A stretch of 64,000 nt of DNA. It comes from Limibacillus halophilus (GTDB lineage Bacteria > Pseudomonadota > Alphaproteobacteria > Kiloniellales > CECT-8803). The translations under genes and the position numbers were made by a program. The stretch is from positions 122,549-186,548 of the forward strand of contig NZ_JACHXA010000008.1 in assembly GCF_014191775.1 (NCBI RefSeq). The letters run 5' to 3'. Below are positions 49,747 to 59,497 of this stretch, in pieces (the stretch's first letter is position 1; every line of letters begins with the position of its first letter). The notes under the pieces are model-generated. The model made no database searches and was not told the origin of the DNA. It saw only the letters and a list, made by a program, of their open reading frames with translations.

Positions 49747-51504
49747 CTATGAAGGTTTCTGCTCGCGCTTCAGGCTCCATTTGACGACGCTCTTCTTCCC
49801 AGAGATCGGCGCCCGGATCACGATCTGCTCACATTGCCGGGGTGGGCCTTCACCCGAACCGCTGTAAAGACTCGGCTCCAAAGTCAACTCTCCGCCCGTC
49901 TGCCGAAACCGCCAACCACCACCGCGTTTCAGGCGGAGCAATACGTTACCCCCCTGCAACTGAGTCGCGGCCACGTCGGGGTGCAGATGAAAGCGCAAGA
50001 CGGCAGTATCGGCGTTCGGGCGGCTTTGCCGCCCGGGCAACGCGGCCACACGATCTTCGCCGCGCAGGTCATCGCCTCCAGACGCAAGAAAAAGCCGCCG
50101 CTGGTGCAAAAGACCCAGGCGCTTGGCGTAACCGTCATGACTCATTTCGAGCCAGACATTTCCTTCGGACTCCTCGCGACGGCAGCTCACGTCGCCGGGC
50201 CGGTGACCCAAGCCCCCACCCGACAGAACAACACTGGAGTTTATGTCGTTGACCGAAAGGGTCGAATGGGCGGCGGTCCCGCGCAGCAGTTGGTTCAGAT
50301 CGGTATGGTTGGCATGGCCGCCGCAATTCACAATCAAATGCTCGCGCCCGACGCTCATCTCGAAGGAAAGCGTGCCGGCGTGCGCTTGCTCGTCGAAGCC
50401 CGGCGGCGGCGGTGCGGCACCATCAACCAGCAGAAGACTACGGCCCGATTGCAAGCGATGGAATCCTGCCTGTGGCGCGGCTCTGGCATTGGATCGACCC
50501 GCCGAGGCGGCCGACCTGCCCCGCATTGCCGAGCGCTGGAGCAGGAGATCGATGTACCAGGATTCCTCTTCGCGGCTGCCATTGAAAAGAGCCAGCGTCC
50601 CATCACCGTGGCGCAGGGATTTCAGGAGTGGCGCAACACGCAACATCGCCTGCTCCAGTTCCTCAGGCGCAGGCTCCTCCGCCGCGGAATAAAGCGCCCT
50701 GAGGTCAATAAGATCACGCAACATCCCGGCTAAACGGGACGGGCAGCGCTCTATCTGTCCGCCATCGTCGGATATCTGCCGGCGCAGCTCACGCAACAGC
50801 AAAGTTTCGCCCCGCACCCGCAAAGCCTTGCCCCCCGGTAGGCAAAAAGCCGCGAACAATAGCGCTTTTATCGCCGCCAGCAGATCAACGCCGACCAGTC
50901 CGGCGGGTAGCTGCCGCTGCAGGCAGCGCGCTTGGCGGCCCAAAGACTCGATCAGCGCACTCTGCAAGGCCGGTTCCGCAGTTGCGGCAAAGTATTCGTA
51001 CTGCGTCAGGCAGGCGAGAATGCGCCGGGCCAGAACCGAAGGTTCCCAAGCAGGCGCGCTCCAAAGTTCGCCGTAACGCTCCAACCAGTCCCGGGTCAGG
51101 TCACGCGCCAGCCGTCGAGCCCCGTCGCCACCCGCTGATCGCAGGTCGCGCAGCCAGGAAAAGCCATGCAGCGCGGCCAGCCACGCGTCGCTTGCGCCGG
51201 CAGGCTCCCAAAGGGGTTCAGGTAAATCGATCGTGCGACCCGCGAAACGAAACTGCCCTTGCAACAGATCGCGTCCGCGCGCCGCCTCACCGGGCCAGCT
51301 ATCGCCAGGCTGTAAAACCAACGCGGTACCGCGACAGGCCGGCAGGGGCATTTGAGGCAGAGGTAAGCGGCAGCGAAGGCGCTCCAGCGCATAGCGTAGA
51401 CGCATCAAACGATGCGACAACGGTAGAGAGCGCCGCCTCTCAATCATCGAGCGCTTCTTGTCGGGGGTTTCGTGCGTACCCGCTGTGGGATCGATGGAGG
51501 CCAC
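49747..51504 (-). CDS. Heparinase II/III family protein
   Basis: 585 residues. An N-terminal alpha/alpha toroid (PLWEPAGASDAWLAALHGFS) is followed by the heparinase II/III beta-sandwich with CGGHANHTDLNQLLRGTAAH and STLSVNDINSSVV. Proteins of this family in Alphaproteobacteria are encoded near rpe or rsmB and their substrate is unclear. GTG start at 51504; downstream ATGs are alternatives because the ribosome site is weak. Starts 14 bases after rpe on the same strand. Confidence 0.88.
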   Translation of the reverse strand: MASIDPTAGTHETPDKKRSMIERRRSLPLSHRLMRLRYALERLRCRLPLPQMPLPACRGTALVLQPGDSWPGEAARGRDLLQGQFRFAGRTIDLPEPLWEPAGASDAWLAALHGFSWLRDLRSAGGDGARRLARDLTRDWLERYGELWSAPAWEPSVLARRILACLTQYEYFAATAEPALQSALIESLGRQARCLQRQLPAGLVGVDLLAAIKALLFAAFCLPGGKALRVRGETLLLRELRRQISDDGGQIERCPSRLAGMLRDLIDLRALYSAAEEPAPEELEQAMLRVAPLLKSLRHGDGTLALFNGSREEESWYIDLLLQRSAMRGRSAASAGRSNARAAPQAGFHRLQSGRSLLLVDGAAPPPPGFDEQAHAGTLSFEMSVGREHLIVNCGGHANHTDLNQLLRGTAAHSTLSVNDINSSVVLSGGGLGHRPGDVSCRREESEGNVWLEMSHDGYAKRLGLLHQRRLFLASGGDDLRGEDRVAALPGRQSRPNADTAVLRFHLHPDVAATQLQGGNVLLRLKRGGGWRFRQTGGELTLEPSLYSGSGEGPPRQCEQIVIRAPISGKKSVVKWSLKREQKPS

Positions 51505-51518
51505 CGCTTGCCTCGAGT

Positions 51519-52199
51519 CTAGCTCTGGCGGCCCGTGACGGCCCCCCGCAAAGCGGCGATGTTGCCTGCATAGGCTTCGGGTCCACCCTGAAATGTCGCC
51601 GTGCCTGCCACTAGCACGTCAGCGCCGGCAGCGATGGCTTGAGCGGCGGTTTCCCGATTGATCCCGCCATCGACCTGCAAGTCTATCGTCCGCCCGCTGT
51701 CGTCTATCAGAGCCCTCAAGGTGCGCAGCTTATCCAGTGCGCCGGGAATAAACTTCTGCCCGCCGAAACCCGGATTGACGCTCATCACCAAAACCAAGTC
51801 CACGAGGTCGAGCAGCGGCTCCACGGCCGCCGCGGGCGTTCCGGGATTGAGCGACAGTCCCGCTTTCTTACCCAGCGAGCGGATAAGTTGCAGCGTCCGA
51901 TGGACATGCGGCCCGGCCTCTGGGTGCACGGTGATGATGTCGGCGCCTGCTTTGGCGAAGGCTTCGATGTAAGGATCGACCGGCGAGATCATCAGATGAA
52001 CGTCAAACACCTTGGTCGAATGGGCACGCAACGCTTCAACGACGCTAGGACCGATGGTTATGTTCGGCACGAAATGCCCGTCCATCACATCGACATGAAC
52101 GTAGTCGGCACCGGCAGCATCGATCGCGCGGACCTCTTCGCCAAGCTTGGCGAAATCGGCGGAAAGGATCGAAGGGGCGATACGGACCGGCTGCTGCAT
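51519..52199 (-). CDS. rpe: Ribulose-phosphate 3-epimerase
   Basis: 226 residues from [26 protein letters not shown] upstream of 52199 fits this start better than a longer frame. Conserved [50 protein letters not shown] and [12 protein letters not shown]. Pentose-phosphate pathway and Calvin cycle enzyme. It lies between ggt (54 bases upstream) and the heparinase gene. Confidence 0.98.
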   Translation of the reverse strand: MQQPVRIAPSILSADFAKLGEEVRAIDAAGADYVHVDVMDGHFVPNITIGPSVVEALRAHSTKVFDVHLMISPVDPYIEAFAKAGADIITVHPEAGPHVHRTLQLIRSLGKKAGLSLNPGTPAAAVEPLLDLVDLVLVMSVNPGFGGQKFIPGALDKLRTLRALIDDSGRTIDLQVDGGINRETAAQAIAAGADVLVAGTATFQGGPEAYAGNIAALRGAVTGRQS

Positions 52200-52253
52200 G
52201 ATCTTGTTCCTAACAACTTGGTTCGATGACGGCAAGGCCGCGGGTTGGAATGA

Positions 52254-53975
52254 TCAATACCCGATTGTCAACGCACCCGGACGGCGTGGGTCGGACGCAC
52301 CGGTGATACCGTCCTCGGTAACCATGATGGACTGCGTCGATCCCATCGTCGGCTTGACGACCACATCATGGCCGCGCGCGCGCAAAAGCGCCATGGTGTC
52401 GGGGGACAGACCTGGCTCCACCCGCAGTTCGTCCGGCCACCACTGATGGTGTACGCGCGGTGCGGCCGTCGCCTCGGCGATGTTCATCTCGTGATCGATC
52501 ACATTGAGCAGGACTTGCAGGGTTGTGGTGATGATACGGCTGCCCCCCGGACTGCCCGTCGCCAACCAGGGCAGCCCATCCCTGAAGACCAAAGTCGGCG
52601 TCATCGAAGACAACGGTCGTTTTCCGGGTTCTATGGCGTTGGCTTCACCGCCAAGCAGCCCATAGGCGTTGGGTATGCCCGGTTTGGCGGAAAAATCATC
52701 CATCTCGTTGTTGAGCAGTATGCCGGTGCCTTCAACCATGATGCCGCTGCCGTAACTGAAATTGATCGTGTAGGTGTTGGAGACAAGGTTGCCCGCCCTG
52801 TCCATTACCGAGTAATGGGTTGTCTCGTTGCTTTCGTATGGCAAGGGATTGCCAGGCAACACCTCCTCGGAAGGCCGCGCTCTAAAGCTGTCGATGGTCT
52901 CGCGCAGCGACTCCGCATAGGTTTTCGAGATAAGACCAGCCACCGGCACATCGCTATAGTCCGGATCCCCCAAGTACTTGCTGCGGTCGGCGTAGGCCAG
53001 CCGCATTGCTTCGGCCATAAGGTGAATTGTCAGCGCTGAATTGCTGCCCAGTTCGCCAATCGGGTACCCTTCCAGAATGTTCAGCATCTGCACAAGATGA
53101 ACGCCGCCCGACGAAGGCGGTGGCATGGAGGCGATCTCGTAGCCCCGATAGGTACCGCGCACAGGGTCACGGAAAACGGCCTTGTAGGCGCGCAGATCCG
53201 CGGGCGTGATCAGGCCGCCGTGACGTTCCATTTCAGCCGTGATCAGCCGGGCAACTTCGCCGCCATAAAAGGCCTCAGGCCCCTGCTCGGCGATCAGGCT
53301 TAAACTATGGGCAAGGTCGCTCTGGATCAGGCGGTCTCCGGGCTCGTAGGGCCTGCCATCTGCCTTGAAGAAGACCTTCGCGGCCGCTGGAAATTGCTGC
53401 AGCCGCTCGGCAGACTGCTTCAAGGAATCCGATAAATCCTGGCTGACCAGGATGCCTTCCGCAGCGAGGCGGATGGCGGGCGTCATGACTTGAGCAAGAC
53501 TCATCGTGCCGTAGCGTTCCAGTACCGCCGCCATGCCAGCCACCGTACCCGGGATACCTGCCGACTGATGGCTGAACCGGGAGCGCTTCTCGTCCACTTC
53601 ACCTTCGGCATCCAGAAACAGGTCGCGCGTGGCCGCCGCCGGCGCCATTTCTCGATAATCCAGCGCTACGGTTTCGCCCGTTCCGGCATGATGGATCATC
53701 ATAAAACCGCCGCCGCCTAGGTTTCCCGCCCGTGGCAGCGTCACTGCCAAAGCGAACCCGACCGCGACGGCAGCATCGACGGCATTGCCGCCATCACGCA
53801 ATATCTGACGCCCGACCTCGCTGGCCAGGGCTTCTTGCGTCGCCACCATGCCGTTGGCGGCCAGGACCGGGTGGAAACGATCGAGATAGGACAGGATGGC
53901 CTGGCCTTGCGCGCCCGCAACGGATGGAAAAGTTACGAGGAACAGCAAAAGAGCTACTGTGATGCGCCTAACCAT
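52254..53975 (-). CDS. ggt: Gamma-glutamyltransferase precursor
   Basis: 573 residues. Signal peptide MVRRITVALLLFLVTFPSVA; conserved MVATQEALASEVGRQILRDG, GGGGFMMIHHAG-type region, LDYREMAPAAATRDLF. The autoprocessing threonine is in ETTHYSVMDRAGNLVSNTYT, followed by NNEMDDFSAKPG and SPGGSRIITTTLQVL. A periplasmic Ntn-hydrolase acting on glutathione and gamma-glutamyl compounds. Divergent from the mmcB-like gene. Confidence 0.97.
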   Translation of the reverse strand: MVRRITVALLLFLVTFPSVAGAQGQAILSYLDRFHPVLAANGMVATQEALASEVGRQILRDGGNAVDAAVAVGFALAVTLPRAGNLGGGGFMMIHHAGTGETVALDYREMAPAAATRDLFLDAEGEVDEKRSRFSHQSAGIPGTVAGMAAVLERYGTMSLAQVMTPAIRLAAEGILVSQDLSDSLKQSAERLQQFPAAAKVFFKADGRPYEPGDRLIQSDLAHSLSLIAEQGPEAFYGGEVARLITAEMERHGGLITPADLRAYKAVFRDPVRGTYRGYEIASMPPPSSGGVHLVQMLNILEGYPIGELGSNSALTIHLMAEAMRLAYADRSKYLGDPDYSDVPVAGLISKTYAESLRETIDSFRARPSEEVLPGNPLPYESNETTHYSVMDRAGNLVSNTYTINFSYGSGIMVEGTGILLNNEMDDFSAKPGIPNAYGLLGGEANAIEPGKRPLSSMTPTLVFRDGLPWLATGSPGGSRIITTTLQVLLNVIDHEMNIAEATAAPRVHHQWWPDELRVEPGLSPDTMALLRARGHDVVVKPTMGSTQSIMVTEDGITGASDPRRPGALTIGY

Positions 53976-54107
53976 GCCTACCTCCGGAATATCAGATCAG
54001 TCGAGGCGATAGCATGGCAGTCGCTTGCCAAGGGGCGCAACCCTGCCGCCCTTCGTGCTAGCATTTCGTTCAAAGTCGGCGACGAACCACGTGATCCAGG
54101 ACCAGAA

Positions 54108-54569
54108 ATGAACGAGAACGATGTTGATAACAAGCTTGCCGCAATGGCCCCTGGACATCGCCTGGCGCGCGGTGTCGGACGAGCGCTCACTGACCTGGGG
54201 TGGTCCTGCTTGTTCGAAGTCGTTTTAAAAACCGGACGCCGGGTGGATATCATGGCCCTGGACGAAAAAGGCCGCATTGCCGTTGTCGAAATCAAATCCT
54301 CGCTCGCAGACTTCCGAAGCGACGGAAAATGGCAGGAATATCTTGAGTTTTGCGACCTGTTCTTTTTCGCGGTACCCGAGGATTTCCCCCGCGATGTCCT
54401 GCCCGATGAACCGGGTCTAATCATCGCCGACCGCTACACAGCAGCCGTCATTCGCGAGGCGCCGGAAACTTCCCTGGCGCCCGCTCGCCGCAAAGCGCTC
54501 ACTTTGCGTTTTGCGCGCACTGCCGGGCAACGTCTGTTGCAGGCCCTCGATCCGCGCGGCGGGATTTGA
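54108..54569 (+). CDS. mmcB: MmcB family DNA repair-type protein
   Basis: 153 residues. GVGRALTDLGWSCLFEVVLK, RRVDIMALDEKGRIAVVEIK-SS and DFRSDGKWQEYLEFCDLFFF show the PD-(D/E)xK-like core of MmcB (D at the strand end, then ExK). Caulobacter MmcB is part of a DNA-damage mutagenesis cassette. The ATG at 54108 is used; a longer frame overlaps the promoter region of ggt. Single gene. Confidence 0.88.
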   Translation: MNENDVDNKLAAMAPGHRLARGVGRALTDLGWSCLFEVVLKTGRRVDIMALDEKGRIAVVEIKSSLADFRSDGKWQEYLEFCDLFFFAVPEDFPRDVLPDEPGLIIADRYTAAVIREAPETSLAPARRKALTLRFARTAGQRLLQALDPRGGI

Positions 54570-54657
54570 TCGGGCTGATGTGTTCAAGGGGCTTGTCTTG
54601 AATGCCTACCCACCCCCACATGAGGGGAGCTAGTAAAGCCCGATGAGGATCGTTTAA

Positions 54658-55464
54658 ATGCCCCTAAAACCCACCCCGATGCCTGCTCTCTTTGTCTCGC
54701 ATGGCTCACCAATGCTGGCCGTGGAGAAAGACGCCCCCGGCCACCGCTTCCTGGAGGGTCTTGCTGCATCGCTGCCCCGGCCCGAGGGTATTCTTGTCAT
54801 CTCAGCCCACTGGGAAACCGACAAAGCCGCCGTCAGCCTGGCGACGGCACCCGACACGATTCACGATTTTTATGGCTTTCCGCGGCAGCTTTACGAATTG
54901 ACTTATCCGGCTGCAGGTTCCCCTTCCTTGGCCCAGCGAACCGCAGACTTGCTCAAGGCGGGCGGTCTTCCGACAACGCCGGACGAAAGCCGCGGGCTCG
55001 ACCACGGCGCCTGGGTACCACTGCTTCTGGCCTATCCGGAAGCCAATATCCCGGTAACTCAGCTATCGGTTCAAACCCACAAGGGCCCCGCCCACCACCG
55101 TGCATTGGGCCGTCTCCTGGCGCCGCTGCGCGACGAAGGCATTCTGATTCTCGGTTCAGGTAGTCTGACCCACGACCTCCGCAGCTTTCGCGGCCAAGCC
55201 CCCGATGCACCGGTACCCGCTTGGGTTTCCGATTTCGCCGACTGGATGGCCGAACGGGTAACATCAGGCGACAACGATGCAATCGAGGACTACCGCGAGA
55301 AAGCTCCGCATGCCGCTCGCAATCACCCGACCGAAGAGCACCTTCTGCCGCTTCATGTCGCTTTGGGCGCCGGAGAAGGCCCAACGGGAAAAACGCACGG
55401 AGAAGTCCTGCATCGTTCCTATGACCGGGCCATTCTGGCCCTGGATGCCTACGCCTTCGGGTAA
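54658..55464 (+). CDS. ygiD: LigB-type extradiol dioxygenase (YgiD/DODA class)
   Basis: 268 residues. FVSHGSPMLAVEKDAPGHRF and ISAHWETDKAAVSLATAP contain the metal-binding histidines; YPAAGSPSLAQRTADLL, GLDHGAWVPLLLAYPEANIP, and a C-terminal EEHLLPLHVALGAGEG complete the class III dioxygenase layout. YgiD relatives cleave L-DOPA in vitro; the natural substrate here is unknown. The 3' end overlaps the convergent phosphatase gene by 16 bases. Confidence 0.88.
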   Translation: MPLKPTPMPALFVSHGSPMLAVEKDAPGHRFLEGLAASLPRPEGILVISAHWETDKAAVSLATAPDTIHDFYGFPRQLYELTYPAAGSPSLAQRTADLLKAGGLPTTPDESRGLDHGAWVPLLLAYPEANIPVTQLSVQTHKGPAHHRALGRLLAPLRDEGILILGSGSLTHDLRSFRGQAPDAPVPAWVSDFADWMAERVTSGDNDAIEDYREKAPHAARNHPTEEHLLPLHVALGAGEGPTGKTHGEVLHRSYDRAILALDAYAFG

Positions 55465-56246
55465 TCGTGCTTTGTGCCCGGCATCTCGGAAGAATGAACC
55501 TGGATGTAATGCCGGGCAGTCCCCTCCAGCGCCAGGGCCGTCAGCGTTCCGCTATAGACCGCACCGGTATCGATCCCAATGCGGTTTGGGCGCTCGACAG
55601 GCTCGTTGTCCGGTGTATGCCCATGGACGACGATGCTGCCAAAATTCTGTGAAGACTTGAGGAATGCATCCCGTACCCAAAGCATGTCTTCGCGGCGTTG
55701 TGCCGGCAGGCTGACTCCAGGCCGCAGTCCGGCATGAACAAAAAGAAAATCACCTTCTTCATGGGTGAGTTTGAGATTCTCCAGGAACACCAGATGGCTG
55801 CCCGGTATCCTGGCTCTTAGCTCCGAACGCAGTGTTTCCAGCGCACCCTCTGCCTCCAGCCCCGTTAAGTCCAAACCATAGCTGATCAGGGTTTGCTTGC
55901 CGCCGTTAAGTAGCCAAAGAAGCGCGCGCTCCTCGCTGCCGTTCAGGAACTGCAACAGCATCTCTTCGTGGTTGCCGAGCAGATAGGCCGCCTCAAACCC
56001 GGGTGGTGGGCCTGCGACCAGGTGATCCAGAACCGATGCGGAATCAGGGCCGCGATCTATGTAGTCACCCAGGTAAACAATGATTTTCGACGTGCTGGCC
56101 TTGCCGGAGGCGTCGGCAACGATCTTGCTCTCAAGAGATAGAAGCAGGTCCAGGCAGCCATGGCAGTCACCGATGGCATAGACCAAGCGACCGCTCGGTG
56201 CGGCCGCAAGGCCGGTCGCAAGATTTGGTCTGCCAGCTTGCGTCAC
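55449..56246 (-). CDS. PPP-type metallophosphoesterase
   Basis: 265 residues. Metal-binding motifs: YAIGDCHGCLDLLLSLESKI, YLGDYIDRGPDSASVLDHLV, YLLGNHEEMLLQFLNGSEER and VVHGHTPDNEPVERPNRIGI, i.e. the GDxHG-GDxxDRG-GNHE set of PPP protein phosphatases and bis-nucleosyl tetraphosphatases. The GTG start at 56246 is supported by GGGAGGG. Substrate not determined. Confidence 0.9.
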   Translation of the reverse strand: MTQAGRPNLATGLAAAPSGRLVYAIGDCHGCLDLLLSLESKIVADASGKASTSKIIVYLGDYIDRGPDSASVLDHLVAGPPPGFEAAYLLGNHEEMLLQFLNGSEERALLWLLNGGKQTLISYGLDLTGLEAEGALETLRSELRARIPGSHLVFLENLKLTHEEGDFLFVHAGLRPGVSLPAQRREDMLWVRDAFLKSSQNFGSIVVHGHTPDNEPVERPNRIGIDTGAVYSGTLTALALEGTARHYIQVHSSEMPGTKHDYPKA

Positions 56247-56351
56247 TTGTCCCTCCCGTTGATGACGGGATGCACCCTAGCGCAAGATTAAAACGGCATT
56301 ATGACGATAAAACGACGGTGCTGTGGTGACCACTTTTTCGGTAGTCCGAAC

Positions 56352-56945
56352 TCAGTCGCGCGGCGCGTACTTCGCCAGGATCCGCTGCAACGTGCGTCGG
56401 TGCATGCGCAAGCGGCGTGCGGTTTCCGAAACGTTACGGCCGCAAAGTTCGTAGACCCGCTGGATATGTTCCCAACGAACACGGTCCGCGCTCATGGGGT
56501 TCTCGGGCGGCGGCGGCAGTCCCTCCTCGCCCGCCAGCAGCGTTGCTTCAACTTGATCGGCATCCGCTGGCTTCGGGAGATAATCGACAGCACCGACCTT
56601 CACGGCCGCCACGGCGGTCGCGATGTTGCCGTAACCTGTCAGCACCACAACGCGGGCATTCTCCCGCGCGTCGTGAAGGGCCTGGACCACATCGAGCCCG
56701 CTACCGTCCTGCAGCCGCAAATCAACAACTGCGAAAGCGGGGGGATGATACCTTGCAATGCGCACACCTTCCGACACGCTGGTCGCAATGCTCACGATAA
56801 AGCCGCGGCGCTCCATGGCCCTGGCAAGGCGCTGCGCGAACCGTTCATCATCGTCGCAGATCAACAGACTCCGTTCGACACCGGCCTGCGCTGTTTCGAA
56901 GGAAGTGGAAGCCTCAATGTGAAGGGCGGAACTATCTTCGTTCAT
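56352..56945 (-). CDS. regA: Redox response regulator RegA/PrrA/ActR
   Basis: 197 residues. Receiver domain with D31-D33 acidic pocket (LLICDDDERFAQRLARAMER), phospho-acceptor D75 in FAVVDLRLQDGSGLDVV and VVLTGYGNIATAVAAVKVGA. The C-terminal Fis-type helix-turn-helix GRNVSETARRLRMHRRTLQR is nearly invariant in the RegA group. Global regulator of respiratory and redox genes. The ATG shares one base with the regB stop (TGATG), so the kinase and regulator are coupled. Confidence 0.95.
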   Translation of the reverse strand: MNEDSSALHIEASTSFETAQAGVERSLLICDDDERFAQRLARAMERRGFIVSIATSVSEGVRIARYHPPAFAVVDLRLQDGSGLDVVQALHDARENARVVVLTGYGNIATAVAAVKVGAVDYLPKPADADQVEATLLAGEEGLPPPPENPMSADRVRWEHIQRVYELCGRNVSETARRLRMHRRTLQRILAKYAPRD

Positions 56946-58315
56946 CAATCATGATTCCCCGTAGCCATCTGGTCCGACTGTTCTAATGTGGCACGATCCC
57001 AGCGAATCTCAACTATCCCTCCCCCCTCGGGATGATTGCCGAAAAGCAGACGAGCACCTGTTCTGGCCAACAAGGCATGCGTGATAAAAATACCCAACCC
57101 CATGGGCTGGGAGGCTGTGTTTCGACGTTTCCGACCCTCGCCGACATACGGCTGGCCGAGCCGTTCCAGCACCGCCGGATTGAAGCCCGGTCCATCGTCA
57201 TGGATGATCAGCACGACCGTCTCGGAATCCCAGCTGATTTCCACTTCGACAAGGCTTTCTGCGAATTGCAGGCCATTCTGAAGGAGCAAGCCGAGGCCTT
57301 GAAGCAGGACCGCCGTGCGTGGCACCTCGGGCTGATCGAGGTCCGTTTGCCCGGTCGGCGGATTACAAGCCACGAGTAACTTTTTTCCTTCCGACCGGTA
57401 GGGTGTTGCAGCCGCTTCGATCAGCCCTTCAAGCGGCAGTCGGTGAAAAGGAGAACCTCCGTCGGAGTCCGGACGGGCGACCAACTGCGCTAATATGTCG
57501 CGGCAACGATCGCTTTCTTCCTTTAGCAAACGGAGGTCGTCGGCCCAGGCGCTGTCCTTCCCAACCTCGTTCTGCAGTTCCTTGGCTACCACCGCGATGG
57601 TGCCCAGCGGCGTGCCCAGCTCATGGGCGGCGGCGGCGGCCAACGCGCCGACGGCTGAAAGTTGCTGCTCCCTGGCCAACGCGAGATCAGAAGCGCGCAA
57701 AGCGGCCGACATACGACTGGCCTCCGATGCCATGGAATAGACATAGGCGGCGATGAACAGGATCGTGATGACCAGCGATGCCCACAGGCCCCACAAGTAA
57801 AGCGGTCCGAAGGTCAAGCCCAACCTGTCCCATGACAGGGGAATATAAAAAACGGCAAGCAGGGTGACACAGACCAGTCCCAAACCTGCCAAAGCCAGTG
57901 TGCTAACCCGCGAAAGCAAGGAGGCCGACACTGTGATCGGCGCCATGATAAGGATCGAGAACGGATTGGTAAGGCCGCCCGTCAGGGCCAGGAGAACTGC
58001 AAGCTGTAAGAGGTCGTATCCCAGGTAGACTGCGGCTTCCCGGTCCCCCAACCACAGGCCGCGGGGCCGATATTCAAGGATCAGAAGGTTGAGCGCGACG
58101 GAGACCGCAACGACCAGTAACGACGGAACCAACGGAAGCGGTAGCCCCAGGCCCCAATGCGCGGCAGCCAAGGCGACAGCCTGCCCGGCGACGGCGATCC
58201 AGCGTATCGTCACCAGGGTTCGCAGCCTCACCCGGCTGGAGCCTGGGCCGCCGGGTTCGAACAAGACAATGCCTTGCCGCTTCTTCTCTCCGAGCCTGAT
58301 GCCATCCTCAGCCAT
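56945..58315 (-). CDS. regB: Redox sensor histidine kinase RegB/PrrB/ActS
   Basis: 456 residues. Six hydrophobic segments (about 34-192), quinone-site motif GGLTNPF at 113-119, phosphorylated H231 in AAAHELGTPLGTIAVVAKEL, the redox cysteine C271 in DRCRDILAQLV, and the ATP-binding HDDGPGFNPAVLERLGQPYV and MGLGIFITHALLARTGARL. Senses the quinone pool and thiol state and phosphorylates RegA. It starts upstream of regA and ends 8 bases before the convergent-side cobT end (58324). Confidence 0.95.
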   Translation of the reverse strand: MAEDGIRLGEKKRQGIVLFEPGGPGSSRVRLRTLVTIRWIAVAGQAVALAAAHWGLGLPLPLVPSLLVVAVSVALNLLILEYRPRGLWLGDREAAVYLGYDLLQLAVLLALTGGLTNPFSILIMAPITVSASLLSRVSTLALAGLGLVCVTLLAVFYIPLSWDRLGLTFGPLYLWGLWASLVITILFIAAYVYSMASEASRMSAALRASDLALAREQQLSAVGALAAAAAHELGTPLGTIAVVAKELQNEVGKDSAWADDLRLLKEESDRCRDILAQLVARPDSDGGSPFHRLPLEGLIEAAATPYRSEGKKLLVACNPPTGQTDLDQPEVPRTAVLLQGLGLLLQNGLQFAESLVEVEISWDSETVVLIIHDDGPGFNPAVLERLGQPYVGEGRKRRNTASQPMGLGIFITHALLARTGARLLFGNHPEGGGIVEIRWDRATLEQSDQMATGNHD

Positions 58316-58323
58316 CGCAAATC

Positions 58324-59358
58324 TCAGTTGTCACGGCTACGACGGCTTACCGCGGCTTGATCGAAAGTCGCCATGCCGTTGTGGCAGGCGACAGCAGCTT
58401 TCAGCAGCAGGAATGCCAGCGTCGCGCCAGAGCCTTCGCCCAAGCGCATGTCGAGGTCGAGAAGGGGGACTTTCCCCAGTTCCTCCACTAGACGCCCATG
58501 GGCATGTTCTGCCGAGCGATGCGCGACCAGACAGTGATCGAGGCCGCCCGGTACCAGTTTATGGACGATCGCAGCGGCCGCCGTGCTGACGAAGCCATCA
58601 AGCAGGATCGGCGTGCGCGCCAAGCGTGCCGCCAGGATAGCCCCGACGATGGCAGCCAACTCTTGCCCGCCAAGCGCGCAAAGAATGCTCAATGGGTCGC
58701 TCAACCGGTCGCGATTGACCGCTACAGCCTGTTCCACCAACGCTGTTTTCCGCTTTAGACCCGCATCGTCCAGGCCGGTCCCGCGCCCGACCCAGTCGTC
58801 TGCCGCGCCGCCAAACAGCGCAAGGCAAACCGCCGAGGCCGCGGTGGTGTTGCCGATGCCCATCTCGCCAAGCGCCATAGCATCGAACCCCTCTTCAACT
58901 GCCATCAAACCATAGGCAATCGCCCGCGCGCAGTCGTCTTCGAGCATCGCTGGGCCTTCGCTGATATCACCGGTCGGCTTTTCCAAAGCCATCTCGTAGA
59001 CCCGCAGATCGGCATCGGCGACACTACAGAGCTGGTTCACAGCCGCGCCACCGTGCACGAAATTCTGGACCATCTGCTGCGTTACTTCCTGGGGATAGGC
59101 TGAAACGCCCTTCGCCGCTATTCCGTGATTGGCGACAAACACCGCGGTGCGGGGCCGCTCCATACCCGGGCTTGCACGCCCCTGCCAACGCGCCAACCAG
59201 ACGGCAATTTCCTCCAGTCGCCCCAGCGAACCACTCGGTTTCGTCAACTGTTCCTGCCGGGCGAGCGCCAGATCGGCCGCCGCCTCGTCGGGTCCCGGCA
59301 GCTCTTTGAGCAAAGCCCGTATCTCATCGAAGCTGACGGGTGGTTGATTCGGACTCAT
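58324..59358 (-). CDS. cobT: Nicotinate-nucleotide--dimethylbenzimidazole phosphoribosyltransferase
   Basis: 344 residues. Conserved VFVANHGIAAKGVSAYPQEV, GGAAVNQLCSVADADLRVYE, GEMGIGNTTAASAVCLALFG and the catalytic glutamate in MRLGEGSGATLAFLLLKAAV. Makes alpha-ribazole phosphate for the lower ligand of cobalamin. Divergent from cobS; it lies just upstream of regB on the same strand (8 bases), so regBA may be read from the cobT promoter. GGAGGAGACC is its ribosome site. Confidence 0.97.
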   Translation of the reverse strand: MSPNQPPVSFDEIRALLKELPGPDEAAADLALARQEQLTKPSGSLGRLEEIAVWLARWQGRASPGMERPRTAVFVANHGIAAKGVSAYPQEVTQQMVQNFVHGGAAVNQLCSVADADLRVYEMALEKPTGDISEGPAMLEDDCARAIAYGLMAVEEGFDAMALGEMGIGNTTAASAVCLALFGGAADDWVGRGTGLDDAGLKRKTALVEQAVAVNRDRLSDPLSILCALGGQELAAIVGAILAARLARTPILLDGFVSTAAAAIVHKLVPGGLDHCLVAHRSAEHAHGRLVEELGKVPLLDLDMRLGEGSGATLAFLLLKAAVACHNGMATFDQAAVSRRSRDN

Positions 59359-59454
59359 AGGGTCTCCTCCAAGTTCTGCGACAGAAGATGACTTGCCGCA
59401 GGCGCTGGCCAGTGATACTCGCCACTAGAGCGCAAGGACAAGCCTTTCCGACGT

Positions 59455-59490
59455 GGGTGCCCTCCCCGCAGTCATGTTTAGGAGGCACCC
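59455..59490. other. Hairpin in the cobT-cobS divergent region
   Basis: GGGTGCCCTCC pairs with GGAGGCACCC (one bulged C) around a 15-base loop. It sits just upstream of cobS. GGTGCC occurs in B12 riboswitches, but the other conserved parts of that riboswitch are not visible, so it is recorded only as a structured leader. Confidence 0.45.
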
Positions 59491-59497
59491 TTCAAGG

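Noticed and set aside
59359..59497. Cobalamin riboswitch before cobT or cobS
   Set aside because: GGTGCC and GGAGGAGACC resemble fragments, but the GCCACTG-type core, the GGGAA segments and a full B12 box are not found in the right order, and GGAGGAGACC is simply the cobT ribosome site.
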